NCBI RefSeq assembly: GCF_020026925.1
Contig: NZ_JAIQDW010000004.1
Coordinates: 237,263-301,262 of the forward strand
Source: Flavobacterium hibisci
GTDB taxonomy: Bacteria; Bacteroidota; Bacteroidia; Flavobacteriales; Flavobacteriaceae
Direction of reading: 5' to 3'
Length of the DNA: 64,000 bases
Below the pieces are notes generated by a model that saw only the letters and a program-made list of their open reading frames with translations, did no database searches and was not told the DNA's origin. Made by a program: the position numbers and the translations under genes. Below, piece after piece: positions 35,401 to 43,437 of the stretch; within the stretch, counting starts at the first letter, position 1, and every line of letters begins with the position of its first letter.

Positions 35401-35649
35401 TCAGATTTTGTCAAGCTGCGAACGATTACATTTACCTATGACCTTACCAGTCTTATAAAACAAAATAATAATTTTATTCAGGGCCTTACCCTGGCAGCCT
35501 CTTGTCACAATGTGATTCTTATTTCCAGTGATCTGCCTGATCTAGACCCGGAGGCTTTTGCATCTTCCGGAGATTATCGGGTTGGTTATGAACAGGCGAC
35601 ACTACCCACAACCAGAAATTTCAGCCTAAATCTTAATGTCAAATTTTAA
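32470..35649 (+). CDS. SusC-type TonB-dependent outer membrane transporter
   Basis: 1059 residues. A signal region runs to about residue 40 (FIITMLGIFNPIQAQ), then a CarboxypepD_reg-like domain (VKGTVADDKGEPLFGVNVVLKNSKTGVSTDLNGQFEI, about 43-120), the TonB-box region LDEVVVTALGIKKESKKLGYSVE, the plug domain with MMASLEGKVAGLDI, SAKIRLRGQ and VLKGATAAALYGYRAANGAIIITTK, and a 22-strand barrel ending FSLNLNVKF. It imports oligosaccharides together with the SusD lipoprotein encoded next. The nearby GH10 and GH30 enzymes suggest xylo-oligosaccharides; this is inferred. The opening 15 residues look long for a signal, so an inner Met could be the true start. Confidence 0.93.
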   Translation: MKRKIKIYCKPICMLKQVYINRAAMFIITMLGIFNPIQAQTVKGTVADDKGEPLFGVNVVLKNSKTGVSTDLNGQFEISIGNQSNATLLFNYLGYKEKEVLVAGKTVLNVTLTQSESALDEVVVTALGIKKESKKLGYSVETVNNDDLQKNRNANMMASLEGKVAGLDISPPSAGAGASAKIRLRGQSAFAGASNSPLIVVNGLPMDQNARGANGNDSRDLGDNLQGINPDDIESMTVLKGATAAALYGYRAANGAIIITTKNGKKNQGLGIELTSNFTSQAVLDYSDFQKVYGQGVGGNKPTSAADAASNGQYGFGARLDGLPTYNYDGILRPYSYDNNRIKGFYRTGLLFSNTIAISGGSEKGSFRASFSHSQASGIQPDNEYTKKIANLGLNHNLSKKLSVSVNLNYTHEDNINPPEVGVQGAGAPNFLYRMAGSIPLEAFKTSVVDPVTTTEWRTSGFQSTVINPYFNLGRQFFNDIRDRFLMTASLKYELTDWLYAQGRINYDYSDNTREFNTPTGRGSSTPMNGAGTGYNGNYEVRNMRGTDLNADFLIGANKTFGDFSVDLSVGGNIYKTKSSDSRQFVTDFTVRDLYSIENGITKNQSYGIGRSQVNSLYTFADFGYKGLVYLNVTARNDWYSVLNPKNNSYLYPSVGGSFIFSELIKDNDWLSYGKIRASYAEVGSSNGIGAFNGNLNYSINQNQFNGQVLGSIAGDGSSPNRNLKPFTVAEKEVGLELKIFKSRINLDVAAFEKTTTDQILNVQISSTSGYTNIPQNLASLQNRGVEFMLEFIPVKTNNFKWSSNFNSTFVETEVLELAPGINNLVVQSYGGNEFLGQLVYQVGQPLNQLSAKTYKRDANGRLLLDSSGRVQASTEYVNFGSALPKWTGGWTNTFSYKNMSLLVFFDYKLGGKVISSTALNGARQGLNKMSLYGREGNVVLDGIIESTGQPNTNTLDTRSYWTDHRNGQIGDPFIFKSDFVKLRTITFTYDLTSLIKQNNNFIQGLTLAASCHNVILISSDLPDLDPEAFASSGDYRVGYEQATLPTTRNFSLNLNVKF

Positions 35650-35659
35650 AAAAAATCAT

Positions 35660-37183
35660 ATGAAAACGATAACAAAAAGTATTATTACAGGCTTTTTATT
35701 TTTTGCAATGACAGGCTGTGACAATGGTTTTGAAGAACTTAACACCAACCCTTACGCTGTAACTAACCTGGATCCTGCCCTTTTGTTTGCAGAGTCACAA
35801 AGACTAACTCCTGTAGGGACATGGACCGGAGAAAGTACAGTAGTGCAGCAATTTGTTCTTGCCTATGATACTGGTGCTACATCAGGCTTCAATTTTAATG
35901 ATGATACTGATAACTTAAATAATGATACCTGGGATGCTTACACCGAATCTATTAAATTAATCACTCAAAGTCTTGTAAATATTGAAGGGAAGCCAGAACG
36001 ATCCAATCTTTACAATATGCTTCGTATCTGGAAGTCTTATGTTTTTATGAATTTGGTAGATGCTTATGCAGATGTTCCTTACACTCAGGCTGGAAAAGCA
36101 TATTTAGAAGGGAATTATGCTCCTGTTTATGACGATGATGCCGCTATTTATGCTGACTTATATACCGAAATAAAATCTGCTACAGCAGCATTAAATCCAT
36201 CAGGCGATATCGTTACTGCCGACCTTTTTTATAAAGGTGATATTGCTAAATGGAAAAAATTAGGTAATTCTATTTTATTAAGATTAGGAATGCGCTATTC
36301 AAAATTAGATACCAATAAAGCAAAAAGTATTGTTGCTGAAGCTGTTGCTGGTGGTGTGATGCAATCTAATGCCGATGACGCAATTTTAAAATTCAATGCG
36401 TTATTTATCACACCTCCTAATGAATCGATCAGAGCTCAAAATCCATACACCTATTATGCTGCTGAGCCTATTGTGAATCAGTTTAAAGCAACTAACGATC
36501 CAAGATCGACGTACCTTATAGGAAAATACGCTGATCCTAATTTGGTTTTAGCTACTAATCCTGATACTGCAATTTCGAATCAGTTTGGCTTTCCTGTGGG
36601 ATTTGATTCAGAATCGATTAAAACAAATCCTAATTACAGAGGAACAAAAGGAAGCGGTTTAAATTACTCACAACTAAATTATAATGCTATTGCAAGCGCA
36701 TTGGCACCTATATTTTTAGTTACAAACTCCCAAACCAAATTGCTTTTGGCTGAAGCAACTGCAAGAGGCTGGATTGCATCTGAAGGTACTGCCCAATCAC
36801 TTTATGAGGCTGGAATTATAGCCAGCATGAATCAATATTCGCTTTATCCGGGTGGTTATGGTGCCATTTCAGTTGCTGAACAAAATACTTATATAACACA
36901 TCCTAATGTCGCTTATAATCCTGCCAATGCACTCTCATTGATAAATACTCAGTATTGGATATCAAATTTTGGCTATTCAATGGAAGCATTCGCAAACTTT
37001 AGGAGAACTGGAATTCCTGCACTGACACCTAACAATTACAACAATAACCTCAATGGTGGTTTCATACGCAGATTCTCTTATCCTGACGTTGAAGCATCCA
37101 GAAACTCAAAAAATTTTGCTGATGCATCTAAAGCAATTGGTGGTGATGTTTTAACAACAAGAGTCTTTTGGGATATTCCGTAA
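35660..37183 (+). CDS. SusD-like surface glycan-binding lipoprotein
   Basis: 507 residues from ATG 35660, 10 bases after the susC stop. The earlier ATG at 35636 overlaps susC and would spoil the lipoprotein signal MKTITKSIITGFLFFAMTGC. The LNTNPYAVTNLDPALLFAESQR start and overall pattern fit the second SusD group (SusD/RagB-like family 2). It forms the lid of the SusC transporter at the cell surface. Later marks include LLRLGMRYSKLDTNKAKSIVAEAV and ATARGWIA. No regulator gene (ECF, AraC or hybrid two-component) is adjacent. Confidence 0.9.
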   Translation: MKTITKSIITGFLFFAMTGCDNGFEELNTNPYAVTNLDPALLFAESQRLTPVGTWTGESTVVQQFVLAYDTGATSGFNFNDDTDNLNNDTWDAYTESIKLITQSLVNIEGKPERSNLYNMLRIWKSYVFMNLVDAYADVPYTQAGKAYLEGNYAPVYDDDAAIYADLYTEIKSATAALNPSGDIVTADLFYKGDIAKWKKLGNSILLRLGMRYSKLDTNKAKSIVAEAVAGGVMQSNADDAILKFNALFITPPNESIRAQNPYTYYAAEPIVNQFKATNDPRSTYLIGKYADPNLVLATNPDTAISNQFGFPVGFDSESIKTNPNYRGTKGSGLNYSQLNYNAIASALAPIFLVTNSQTKLLLAEATARGWIASEGTAQSLYEAGIIASMNQYSLYPGGYGAISVAEQNTYITHPNVAYNPANALSLINTQYWISNFGYSMEAFANFRRTGIPALTPNNYNNNLNGGFIRRFSYPDVEASRNSKNFADASKAIGGDVLTTRVFWDIP

Positions 37184-37229
37184 GTAAATATCAGGAAACG
37201 ATGAGCTAAGCATATCAGATAAAAAAAGA

Positions 37230-37266
37230 AACAACAGCGGCAAATCTTATTAGCTGCTGTTGTTTT
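37230..37266 (+). terminator. Terminator after SusD
   Basis: AACAACAGC pairs with GCTGCTGTTGTT (arms AACAACAGC/GCTGTTGTT) and is followed by TTTATT. Confidence 0.75.
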
Positions 37267-37406
37267 ATTGAAGGCAAAAATTCCAAAACATTAGCTTAAA
37301 ATGAATTATACATTTATGTTTTTACCTGAATATTATCTATAAACCAACACTCGCATTTATAATTATAAAAAGAAAACAAAGTGCATATTTCTCATAAAAG
37401 CTTTCA

Positions 37407-37414
37407 TATATTTG
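37407..37414 (+). promoter_or_regulatory. -7 promoter element of the amino-acid dehydrogenase gene
   Basis: TATATTTG fits TAnnTTTG, 26 bases before the ATG. Confidence 0.5.
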
Positions 37415-37439
37415 CTCAAAATAAATATATCGCAACAAT

Positions 37440-38666
37440 ATGAAAGATTTATTGCAACAATTCGAAAATAAAGAACCTGAAATTGTTTTCAACTGGAAAG
37501 ATTCCGAAACCGAAGCCGAAGGCTGGACTGTCATTAATTCACTTCGCGGAGGAGCTGCAGGAGGCGGCACCAGAATGAGAAAAGGCCTTGACATGAACGA
37601 GGTTTTATCATTGGCAAAAACAATGGAAGTAAAATTCTCCGTCTCAGGTCCTGCAATTGGAGGCGCTAAATCCGGAATAAATTTTGATCCGAACGATCCG
37701 CGTAAAAAAGGTGTTTTACAACGTTGGTACAAAGCCGTTTCTCCTTTATTAAAAAGTTATTACGGAACCGGCGGTGATTTAAACGTAGATGAAATTCATG
37801 AAGTGATTCCAATGACCGAAGAATGTGGTGTGTGGCATCCGCAGGAAGGTGTTTTTAACGGGCATTTTAAACCAACAGAAGCTGACAAAATCAACCGCAT
37901 TGGCCAATTGCGTCAGGGCGTTATAAAAGTGATTGAAAATCCTAAGTTCTCTCCTGATGTAACCAGAAAATATACTGTCGCTGATATGATTACCGGCTTT
38001 GGTGTTGCTGAGGCTGTTCGCCATTTTTATGCAACTTACGGCGGAAACATCAAAGGCAAAAAAGCAATTGTGCAGGGATTTGGGAACGTAGGTTCGGCTG
38101 CTGCTTTTTATTTAGCCGAAATGGGGGCGAAAGTAATCGGAATTATAGATCGCGACGGAGGTCTTATCAATGAAGAAGGTTTCTCTTTTGAAGAAGTAAG
38201 AACATTGTTTTTAAATAAAGACGGAAACAAATTAGTAGCCGATAGTATGATTCCGTTTGAGGAAATCAATTCTAAAATCTGGACAATTGGAGCAGAAATC
38301 TTCACTCCTTGTGCTGCTTCAAGACTGGTAACTCAGGCACAAATAGAAAATTTAATTGCAAATGGCCTTGAGGTCATTTCATGCGGAGCAAATGTTCCTT
38401 TTGCGGATAAAGAAATTTTCTTCGGATCAATCATGGAAGAAGTAGACCGTAAAGTAAGTTTGATTCCTGATTTTATTTCAAATTGCGGAATGGCGAGGGT
38501 TTTTGCTTATTTTATGGAGAAAAAAGTTCAAATGACAGATGAGGCGATTTTTAACGATACTTCAGAAATTATAAAAAATGCCATTGTAAAAGCGCATGCT
38601 TTAAATCCTTCAAAAACCAATATTAGTGCAACTGCTTTTGAGATTGCATTGAAACAGTTAGTGTAA
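37440..38666 (+). CDS. Glu/Leu/Phe/Val dehydrogenase family protein
   Basis: 408 residues. The N-terminal domain has GGAAGGGTRMRKGL, the catalytic Lys 77 in IGGAKSGINF and Asp 113 in GTGGDLNVDE. The Rossmann domain begins with KAIVQGFGNVGSAAAFYLAEMGAKVIGIID. The enzyme deaminates an amino acid oxidatively with NAD or NADP. GGGTRMR resembles the leucine/phenylalanine dehydrogenase branch, while the length (408) is between that branch (about 365) and glutamate dehydrogenases (about 420-450). I leave the substrate open. Confidence 0.85.
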   Translation: MKDLLQQFENKEPEIVFNWKDSETEAEGWTVINSLRGGAAGGGTRMRKGLDMNEVLSLAKTMEVKFSVSGPAIGGAKSGINFDPNDPRKKGVLQRWYKAVSPLLKSYYGTGGDLNVDEIHEVIPMTEECGVWHPQEGVFNGHFKPTEADKINRIGQLRQGVIKVIENPKFSPDVTRKYTVADMITGFGVAEAVRHFYATYGGNIKGKKAIVQGFGNVGSAAAFYLAEMGAKVIGIIDRDGGLINEEGFSFEEVRTLFLNKDGNKLVADSMIPFEEINSKIWTIGAEIFTPCAASRLVTQAQIENLIANGLEVISCGANVPFADKEIFFGSIMEEVDRKVSLIPDFISNCGMARVFAYFMEKKVQMTDEAIFNDTSEIIKNAIVKAHALNPSKTNISATAFEIALKQLV

Positions 38667-38685
38667 TTTTTTTATACATCATTCT

Positions 38686-38719
38686 AAACGGGCTAAATAA
38701 TTTAGCTCGTTTTTTTTAG
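38686..38719 (+). terminator. Intrinsic terminator after the dehydrogenase
   Basis: AAACGGGCTAA pairs with TTAGCTCGTTT around a short loop, with one mismatch, followed by T. Confidence 0.8.
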
Positions 38720-38720
38720 A

Positions 38721-38893
38721 TTTAACCGCAAAGAACGCTAAGGTTTACGCGAAGTTCGCAAAGACGTTTTGTATTTTATCTCGTAAAGACGCAGATTCAC
38801 AAAGAAAACCTAAAATAAAACTTTGCGGCTTCGCGGCTTTGCGAGAATAACTTACCGTTCCTTGCGTCAGCCTTAGCGCTCTTGGCGGTTAAA
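38721..38893. repeat. 173-bp inverted-repeat unit (MITE-like)
   Basis: TTTAACCGCAAAGAACGCTA with AGG (38721-38743) is matched in reverse by CCT TAGCGCTCTTGGCGGTTAAA (38871-38893). Inner arms with TTCGCAAAGACG and GCTTTGCGAG are also partly complementary, so the whole unit can fold. It has no reading frame. It fills the space between the dehydrogenase and the TonB-like gene. Confidence 0.75.
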
Positions 38894-38969
38894 TTCTCTA
38901 TTTGATTCTAAACAATTTTTAGTACTTTTAAACGTTTTATTAAATACAATTACAAAATTCAGAATCAAA

Positions 38970-39872
38970 ATGACTTCTACGGATTCTTCAGATAAAAAGA
39001 AATCACTATTAATCTCTACTGCAATTTATGGTTTGCTGTTATTGCTATTGTTTTTTATACGTTTCTGGCCTCCTTATAATCCTGAAAATAATGCAGCACT
39101 AGCTGAAGGTGGCGGTGGTGGCGGTGTCACAGTGAATTTTGGTGACAGTGATTTGGGTTCGGGTTCCAATTATAAAAGTGAGGTTCTGGATGTAAAAAAC
39201 AATGTAAAACAAGCGCCTGCAAAAGCAACTCCTGAAGAAGAAGCCATCATTACTCAGGAAAACACAACAGCAGCTAACGATGTTGTTATTCCGACAAAAG
39301 AAAAACCTAAAAAACCTGTTCCGGTAGAAAAACCGGTTACCAAACCTGTTCCTGAAAAACCCAAAGTATCGAATTCTACCAATGATGCGTTATCCAGCAT
39401 TTTAAAAGGATCTAACAAGGGCGGAGATGGTAATGATAAAGTAGCCGGAAATAAAGGAAAAGCAAATGGAAGCCTAAGTTCCGGAGGTTATTACGGAAGC
39501 GGTGGTTCTGGCGGAGGAACCGGTGGCGGCAACGGAACCGGAAATGGCATTGGTACCGGAAGCGGTTACGGAGCCGGAAGCGGTGGAGGTTCTGGCGGAG
39601 GATCAGGATATTCTTTAGGAAACCGCAGAGCACTATCCAAACCGGCACCAAAATATACCTGCAATGAAGAAGGAAAAGTTGTGGTTGAAGTTTCGGTAGA
39701 TCAAAACGGAAAAACAATCAGCGCTACTCCCGGAATTAAAGGAACAACAAATACAGCAAAATGTTTATTAGACCAGGCAAGAATTGCTGCCATGAATACG
39801 AAATGGGAATCTGACAATGACGCTCCTGTAAAGCAGGTTGGGAAGATTATTTATAATTTTAGTTTGAATTAA
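38970..39872 (+). CDS. TonB-like energy transducer with a long Gly-rich linker
   Basis: 300 residues. A cytoplasmic start is followed by a membrane segment at about 13-29 (LLISTAIYGLLLLLLFF), a Pro/Lys-rich periplasmic stretch (KEKPKKPVPVEKPVTKPVPEK, about 110-130), a Gly/Ser/Asn-rich linker (about 165-215) and a C-terminal domain GKVVVEVSVDQNGKTISATPG with two Cys and final KQVGKIIYNFSLN. The order is that of TonB. ExbD and ExbB are encoded just downstream on the opposite strand, which supports the role. It would carry proton-motive force to SusC-type receptors. Confidence 0.8.
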   Translation: MTSTDSSDKKKSLLISTAIYGLLLLLLFFIRFWPPYNPENNAALAEGGGGGGVTVNFGDSDLGSGSNYKSEVLDVKNNVKQAPAKATPEEEAIITQENTTAANDVVIPTKEKPKKPVPVEKPVTKPVPEKPKVSNSTNDALSSILKGSNKGGDGNDKVAGNKGKANGSLSSGGYYGSGGSGGGTGGGNGTGNGIGTGSGYGAGSGGGSGGGSGYSLGNRRALSKPAPKYTCNEEGKVVVEVSVDQNGKTISATPGIKGTTNTAKCLLDQARIAAMNTKWESDNDAPVKQVGKIIYNFSLN

Positions 39873-39916
39873 AAACACGGATTTCACTAATCAACACGGA
39901 TTTAAATCAATCACAT

Positions 39917-39955
39917 AAAAAGGGCTTTCTGTTATTTTCAGAAAGCCCTTTTTAT
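39917..39955. terminator. Strong bidirectional hairpin after the TonB-like gene
   Basis: AAAAAGGGCTTTCTG and CAGAAAGCCCTTTTT are perfectly complementary around six bases, with T after and A before. Confidence 0.9.
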
Positions 39956-39973
39956 TGACTGTGAGAAAAGTCT

Positions 39974-40053
39974 TTGCGAGGAACGAAGCAATCTCACGAT
40001 GCTTATAACGCAACGTCAATTGTTAGTGAGATTTCTCGTTCCTCGAAATGACA
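39974..40053. repeat. Inverted repeat GCGAGGAACGAAGCAATCTCAC family
   Basis: GCGAGGAACGAAGCAATCTC with AC (39976-39997) faces GTGAGATTTCTCGTTCCTCG (40026-40045). The right flank CGAAATGACAAG recalls repeats scattered in many bacterial genomes. The stretch 40054-40170 carries further repeat remnants (AGCAAGCTACCGAAGTAGCGCG, AATAGCCCGACCGGA) of the 22559 family. Confidence 0.65.
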
Positions 40054-40170
40054 AGATTGAGCGTTTTTCTCGCGTGAGGGATTACTTCACTTTATCTTTA
40101 TTTTCATCGGAGTTCAGTGAACTTCGTTTGCAGCAAGCTACCGAAGTAGCGCGAATAGCCCGACCGGAAT

Positions 40171-40216
40171 AAAAAAATGGGCGCATCAACATCCTGCTGA
40201 TTAGCCCATTTTTTTA
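40171..40216 (-). terminator. Terminator of the exbB-exbD operon
   Basis: AAAAAATGGGC and GCCCATTTTTT are complementary around a loop of about 20 bases; on the minus strand the arm ends in seven T. Confidence 0.7.
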
Positions 40217-40241
40217 TTGTGGTCACGCCCAAATGATTCTT

Positions 40242-40637
40242 TTACTTCGGACTCGTTGCAATTACGAACTTCAAATTGTTCTTTACTCCTATTTGTAATA
40301 CATCTACCAGATCCTGAACCTGCAGGTTAAACGGAATACGAACTACAACGGTTTGCTCCTTGTTGTCTCCAATTTTAGACATAAGGCTGGTTTCTAATTC
40401 TTCAAAAACAACAGGCTGCTTGTCAATATAGAATTTTTTATCCTCAGTAACCGATAAACTGATTAATTGCTTATTCGTTTTTTCGTTTGATTTTGCTTTT
40501 GGCAATGTCATTTTAATAACATTCGGATTTGCAAGCGTTGAAATAATCAGAAAAAACAACAGCAGGAAAAACATAATATCACTTAACGACGATGTCGCCA
40601 CCTCAGCATGAAATCTTCTTTTTCTCTTGATTGACAT
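40242..40637 (-). CDS. exbD: ExbD/TolR-type biopolymer transport protein
   Basis: 131 residues. One membrane segment (about 18-37, LSDIMFFLLLFFLIISTLA) with Asp 20 at its start, the proton-path residue, then a periplasmic domain (KFYIDKQPVVFEELETSLMS, and VVRIPFNLQVQDLVDVLQIGVKNNLKFVIAT). Works with ExbB and TonB-like protein to energise receptors. It lies 3 bases after exbB. TolR is the alternative; the TonB-like gene next door favours ExbD. Confidence 0.88.
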   Translation of the reverse strand: MSIKRKRRFHAEVATSSLSDIMFFLLLFFLIISTLANPNVIKMTLPKAKSNEKTNKQLISLSVTEDKKFYIDKQPVVFEELETSLMSKIGDNKEQTVVVRIPFNLQVQDLVDVLQIGVKNNLKFVIATSPK

Positions 40638-40640
40638 GGC

Positions 40641-41336
40641 TTATGCTCTTTGGATTATATTGACAAATTCTAATATTTGCTTTTGAATTTTCAGGGCAAA
40701 ATCATCAATTTTCCCATTCAGTATATGGTATCCACTGTACGCTATAATACCCACAATAAGTCCTGCCCCACTACTGATCATCTTTTCGTATAATCCTCCG
40801 GAAATGTTTCCGATACTAATATTTTCTGTTACCGAAATGCTGTAGAAAATCTTGATCACGCCGGAAATGGTTCCAACAAATCCAAGCGTTGGTGCGATAC
40901 CGGCAATAAGACCAAGATGACCTAAACGGCTTTCCATTTCGCCAATTTCAATGTCAGCAGCGCGATCCATATTCGATTCGATCTCAGCAATTGGACGCCC
41001 GATAACCAAAACGCCTTCTTTTAAAATATTTCCGGAAGCCGTATTGTTTCTTTCTACAATTGACCTTGCGAGTTCTATGTTTCCTGCATGCAGTTTATCA
41101 CCCACATCCTGCATTAAACGGCTGTCTATTTTTGATGCTTTTGCAATGTATAAATAACGCTCTATGATAACATAAATGGTGTAAAACAATAAAATTGCAA
41201 TTGGGATCAGGAATACACCTCCTTTTAAAATAAATCCTAAAACTGAAATTTCGGTATTAGGTGCAACTTGTTCGATAACTACGTTAGATGCGGCGTTTGC
41301 GATGGTATCTGTTTGTAATTGAATGAAGCTAAACAT
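40641..41336 (-). CDS. exbB: ExbB/TolQ-type proton channel protein
   Basis: 231 residues with three membrane segments: about 30-55, about 140-165 (LGLIAGIAPTLGFVGTISGVIKIF) and about 178-205 (GGLYEKMISSGAGLIVGIIAYSGYHIL). The LGLIAGIAPTLGFVGTISG block with its Thr residues is typical. Forms the ExbB-ExbD channel that powers TonB. First gene of a two-gene operon. Confidence 0.9.
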   Translation of the reverse strand: MFSFIQLQTDTIANAASNVVIEQVAPNTEISVLGFILKGGVFLIPIAILLFYTIYVIIERYLYIAKASKIDSRLMQDVGDKLHAGNIELARSIVERNNTASGNILKEGVLVIGRPIAEIESNMDRAADIEIGEMESRLGHLGLIAGIAPTLGFVGTISGVIKIFYSISVTENISIGNISGGLYEKMISSGAGLIVGIIAYSGYHILNGKIDDFALKIQKQILEFVNIIQRA

Positions 41337-41464
41337 ATATTAATCCTGGTTTATAATAATTAATTCTAAAAAATATTTGAAATTTGCAATAAAGATAATT
41401 TTCACTCTACTATTAAACTAATAAAATCGAAAATTATTTCAATTAACCGCTATTTTATTCGAAA

Positions 41465-42691
41465 ATGAACTATCAGGAAACTACAAATTGGATGTTTAAT
41501 CAATTGCCCATGTATCAGCTTCAGGGCGCTTCAGCGTACAAAGAAGACTTAACCAATATCAGACTGCTGGCGGCACATTTGGGCAATCCGCATAACAGGT
41601 TAAAATGCATTCATGTTGCAGGAACAAACGGCAAAGGCTCTACTTCGCATATGCTGTCTTCGGTTCTGCAGGAAGCAGGATATAAAGTTGGTTTGTACAC
41701 TTCACCACATTTGAAAGATTTCAGAGAGAGGATCAAAATAAACGGAAAGGAAATCTCGGAAGATTTTGTTATTGAATTCATTGCTAAACATAAAGATTTC
41801 TTTGAAGCAAACGATATGAGTTTTTTCGAAATGACGGTTGGTCTGGCTTTTGACTATTTTGATTCTGAAAAAGTTGATATTGCGATTATTGAAGTTGGTT
41901 TGGGCGGAAGATTGGATGCTACGAATATCATTACGCCTCAGGTTTCGGTAATTACCAATATTGGTTTAGATCATACCCAGTTTTTAGGCAACACGCTGGA
42001 AGCTATTGCAGGAGAAAAAGCCGGAATTATCAAACCAAATGTCCCGGTAGTTATTGGCGAATATACAGATGAAACCAAGCCGGTGTTTTTGGTTAAAGCC
42101 GAAGAAAAAAACGCACCAATTTCTTTTGCATCCGATTTGATTGATCAGATTTATTTGTCTGACTTAATTGGCGATTATCAGTTTCATAATAAAAAAACGG
42201 TTTTGCAGGCGATTGCAATTCTGAATAATCAAACGGATTTTAAAATTTCGACTGACCAATTAAAAGAAGGTTTATTGCATGTTGTCAAAAACACTGGTTT
42301 GCAGGGAAGATGGCAGCAATTGGGCAAAAACCCAAAAATCATCTGTGACACGGCACATAACCAGCATGGACTGACTGTTGTAATGAACCAGCTTCAAAAT
42401 GAAAAGTATGAGAAACTCCATATTGTTTTGGGTGTTGTCAACGATAAAGATTTAGATGCTATTCTGCCTTTATTTCCAAAAGAGGCACAATATTATTTCT
42501 GCAGCCCAGATTCTTCGAGAGGATTACCTGCCGAAACCTTAAAAAATGCAGCTGAAAAATTTGGTTTAGCGGGCGAAAAATACGATTCGGTTGGGATTGC
42601 TTTCGCAGAAGCAAAGAAAAATGCTGCTGAAAATGATTTTATTTATGCGGGAGGAAGCACTTTTGTAGTGGCTGAACTGCCTTTGAATTAA
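41465..42691 (+). CDS. folC: Folylpolyglutamate synthase / dihydrofolate synthase
   Basis: 408 residues. The ATP-binding loop is HVAGTNGKGSTSHMLSSVLQE (about 56-76), then YTSPHLKDFRERIKINGKEIS, the omega-loop Asp and Glu in EVGLGGRLDATNII and the ITNIGLDHTQFLGNTLEAIAGEKAGIIKP block of Mur-ligase-like enzymes. It adds glutamate to folates, and often makes dihydrofolate as well. Length is normal. A tRNA gene follows. Confidence 0.95.
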   Translation: MNYQETTNWMFNQLPMYQLQGASAYKEDLTNIRLLAAHLGNPHNRLKCIHVAGTNGKGSTSHMLSSVLQEAGYKVGLYTSPHLKDFRERIKINGKEISEDFVIEFIAKHKDFFEANDMSFFEMTVGLAFDYFDSEKVDIAIIEVGLGGRLDATNIITPQVSVITNIGLDHTQFLGNTLEAIAGEKAGIIKPNVPVVIGEYTDETKPVFLVKAEEKNAPISFASDLIDQIYLSDLIGDYQFHNKKTVLQAIAILNNQTDFKISTDQLKEGLLHVVKNTGLQGRWQQLGKNPKIICDTAHNQHGLTVVMNQLQNEKYEKLHIVLGVVNDKDLDAILPLFPKEAQYYFCSPDSSRGLPAETLKNAAEKFGLAGEKYDSVGIAFAEAKKNAAENDFIYAGGSTFVVAELPLN

Positions 42692-42801
42692 AAACAGTTC
42701 TTTTTTGTCTAAAAGTTTAGAAAAACACTTTTAATAACAAATTCATAAACAAGGAGATAAAATTTATTTTTAAAAAAGTTTTATTTTTTTACTTGATTTT
42801 C

Positions 42802-42832
42802 TTTGCAGAACTCAAAAACTACTGTATATTTG
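42802..42832 (+). promoter_or_regulatory. Complete Bacteroidetes promoter of the tRNA-Val gene
   Basis: TTTG at 42802-42805 and TATATTTG at 42825-42832 are 19 bases apart, exactly the TTTG-N19-TAnnTTTG consensus. Predicted start is about 30 bases before the tRNA. Confidence 0.85.
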
Positions 42833-42870
42833 CACTCGCAATCACGAAATGATAGCAACCTAGTAAAATA

Positions 42871-42945
42871 GGGCGATTAGCTCAGCTGGTTCAGAGCACC
42901 TCGTTTACACCGAGGGGGTCGGGGGTTCGAACCCCTCATCGCCCA
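42871..42945 (+). tRNA. tRNA-Val (anticodon TAC)
   Basis: 75 bases. Acceptor arms GGGCGAT and ATCGCCC pair fully; the D arm is GCTC-AGCTGGTTCA-GAGC; the anticodon arm CTCGT-TTACACC-GAG reads TAC; the T arm GGGGG-TTCGAAC-CCCT has the standard loop. The discriminator base is A. No CCA is encoded at the end. Confidence 0.95.
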
Positions 42946-42951
42946 CTAAAA

Positions 42952-42981
42952 AACTCCTTAAGAAATTAAGGAGTTTTTTTT
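42952..42981 (+). terminator. Terminator of the tRNA gene
   Basis: AACTCCTTA pairs with TAAGGAGTT around six bases, followed by T. Confidence 0.9.
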
Positions 42982-43042
42982 CTTCATTTTTCATTTACTC
43001 TAAAATGGATCAAGGATCATTTGCAAAAGTTGGGATCCTGTA

Positions 43043-43437
43043 TCAATACGAAAACAATAATTCCGGACCAAATGATAAATTCACATTAATCAAATCAAAG
43101 CCAACATGAGGGTAAAATAAAAAATAAGAATCATTGTCTTCATTTTTTGAACGAAAACCCGCTTCTATTCGTGCTTCTACAAATTGTAAAATATACTGTA
43201 GGTTTGCTAATAAACCAAACGCTTTATGTTCAGAAATATATTCGAAATAATAATTATGAGCTGGTCTGTACAAGCCCCAATCGTCTTTGAATTTAAAAAA
43301 TTATATCCGACTCCAAAAGAATATTTTTCCAGTTTACTGTATCCAAACTTCACAGAAGGTCAGTAAACATTATTTTGACTTATAGCTTTTAATTGGAAAA
43401 AGATTAGAAAGCACAGAATAAGGCTTAAGCTTTTCAT
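43043..43437 (-). pseudogene. Broken small outer-membrane beta-barrel gene
   Basis: Translation from ATG 43437 gives a clean signal peptide (MKSLSLILCFLIFFQLKAISQ), then NNVY and an in-frame TGA at codon 26. Beyond it the same frame continues PSVKFGYSKLEKYSFGVGYNF, then shifts. If one T is added to a run of six T, the reading becomes GYNFFKFKDDWGLYRPAHNYYFEYIS and stays open to the end at 43043 (GFDLINVNLSFGPELLFSY). The restored protein, about 130 residues, looks like a small barrel. The start overlaps the upstream stop (ATGA), so it was the last gene of the operon. A sequencing error could explain the shift but not easily both faults. Confidence 0.75.
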
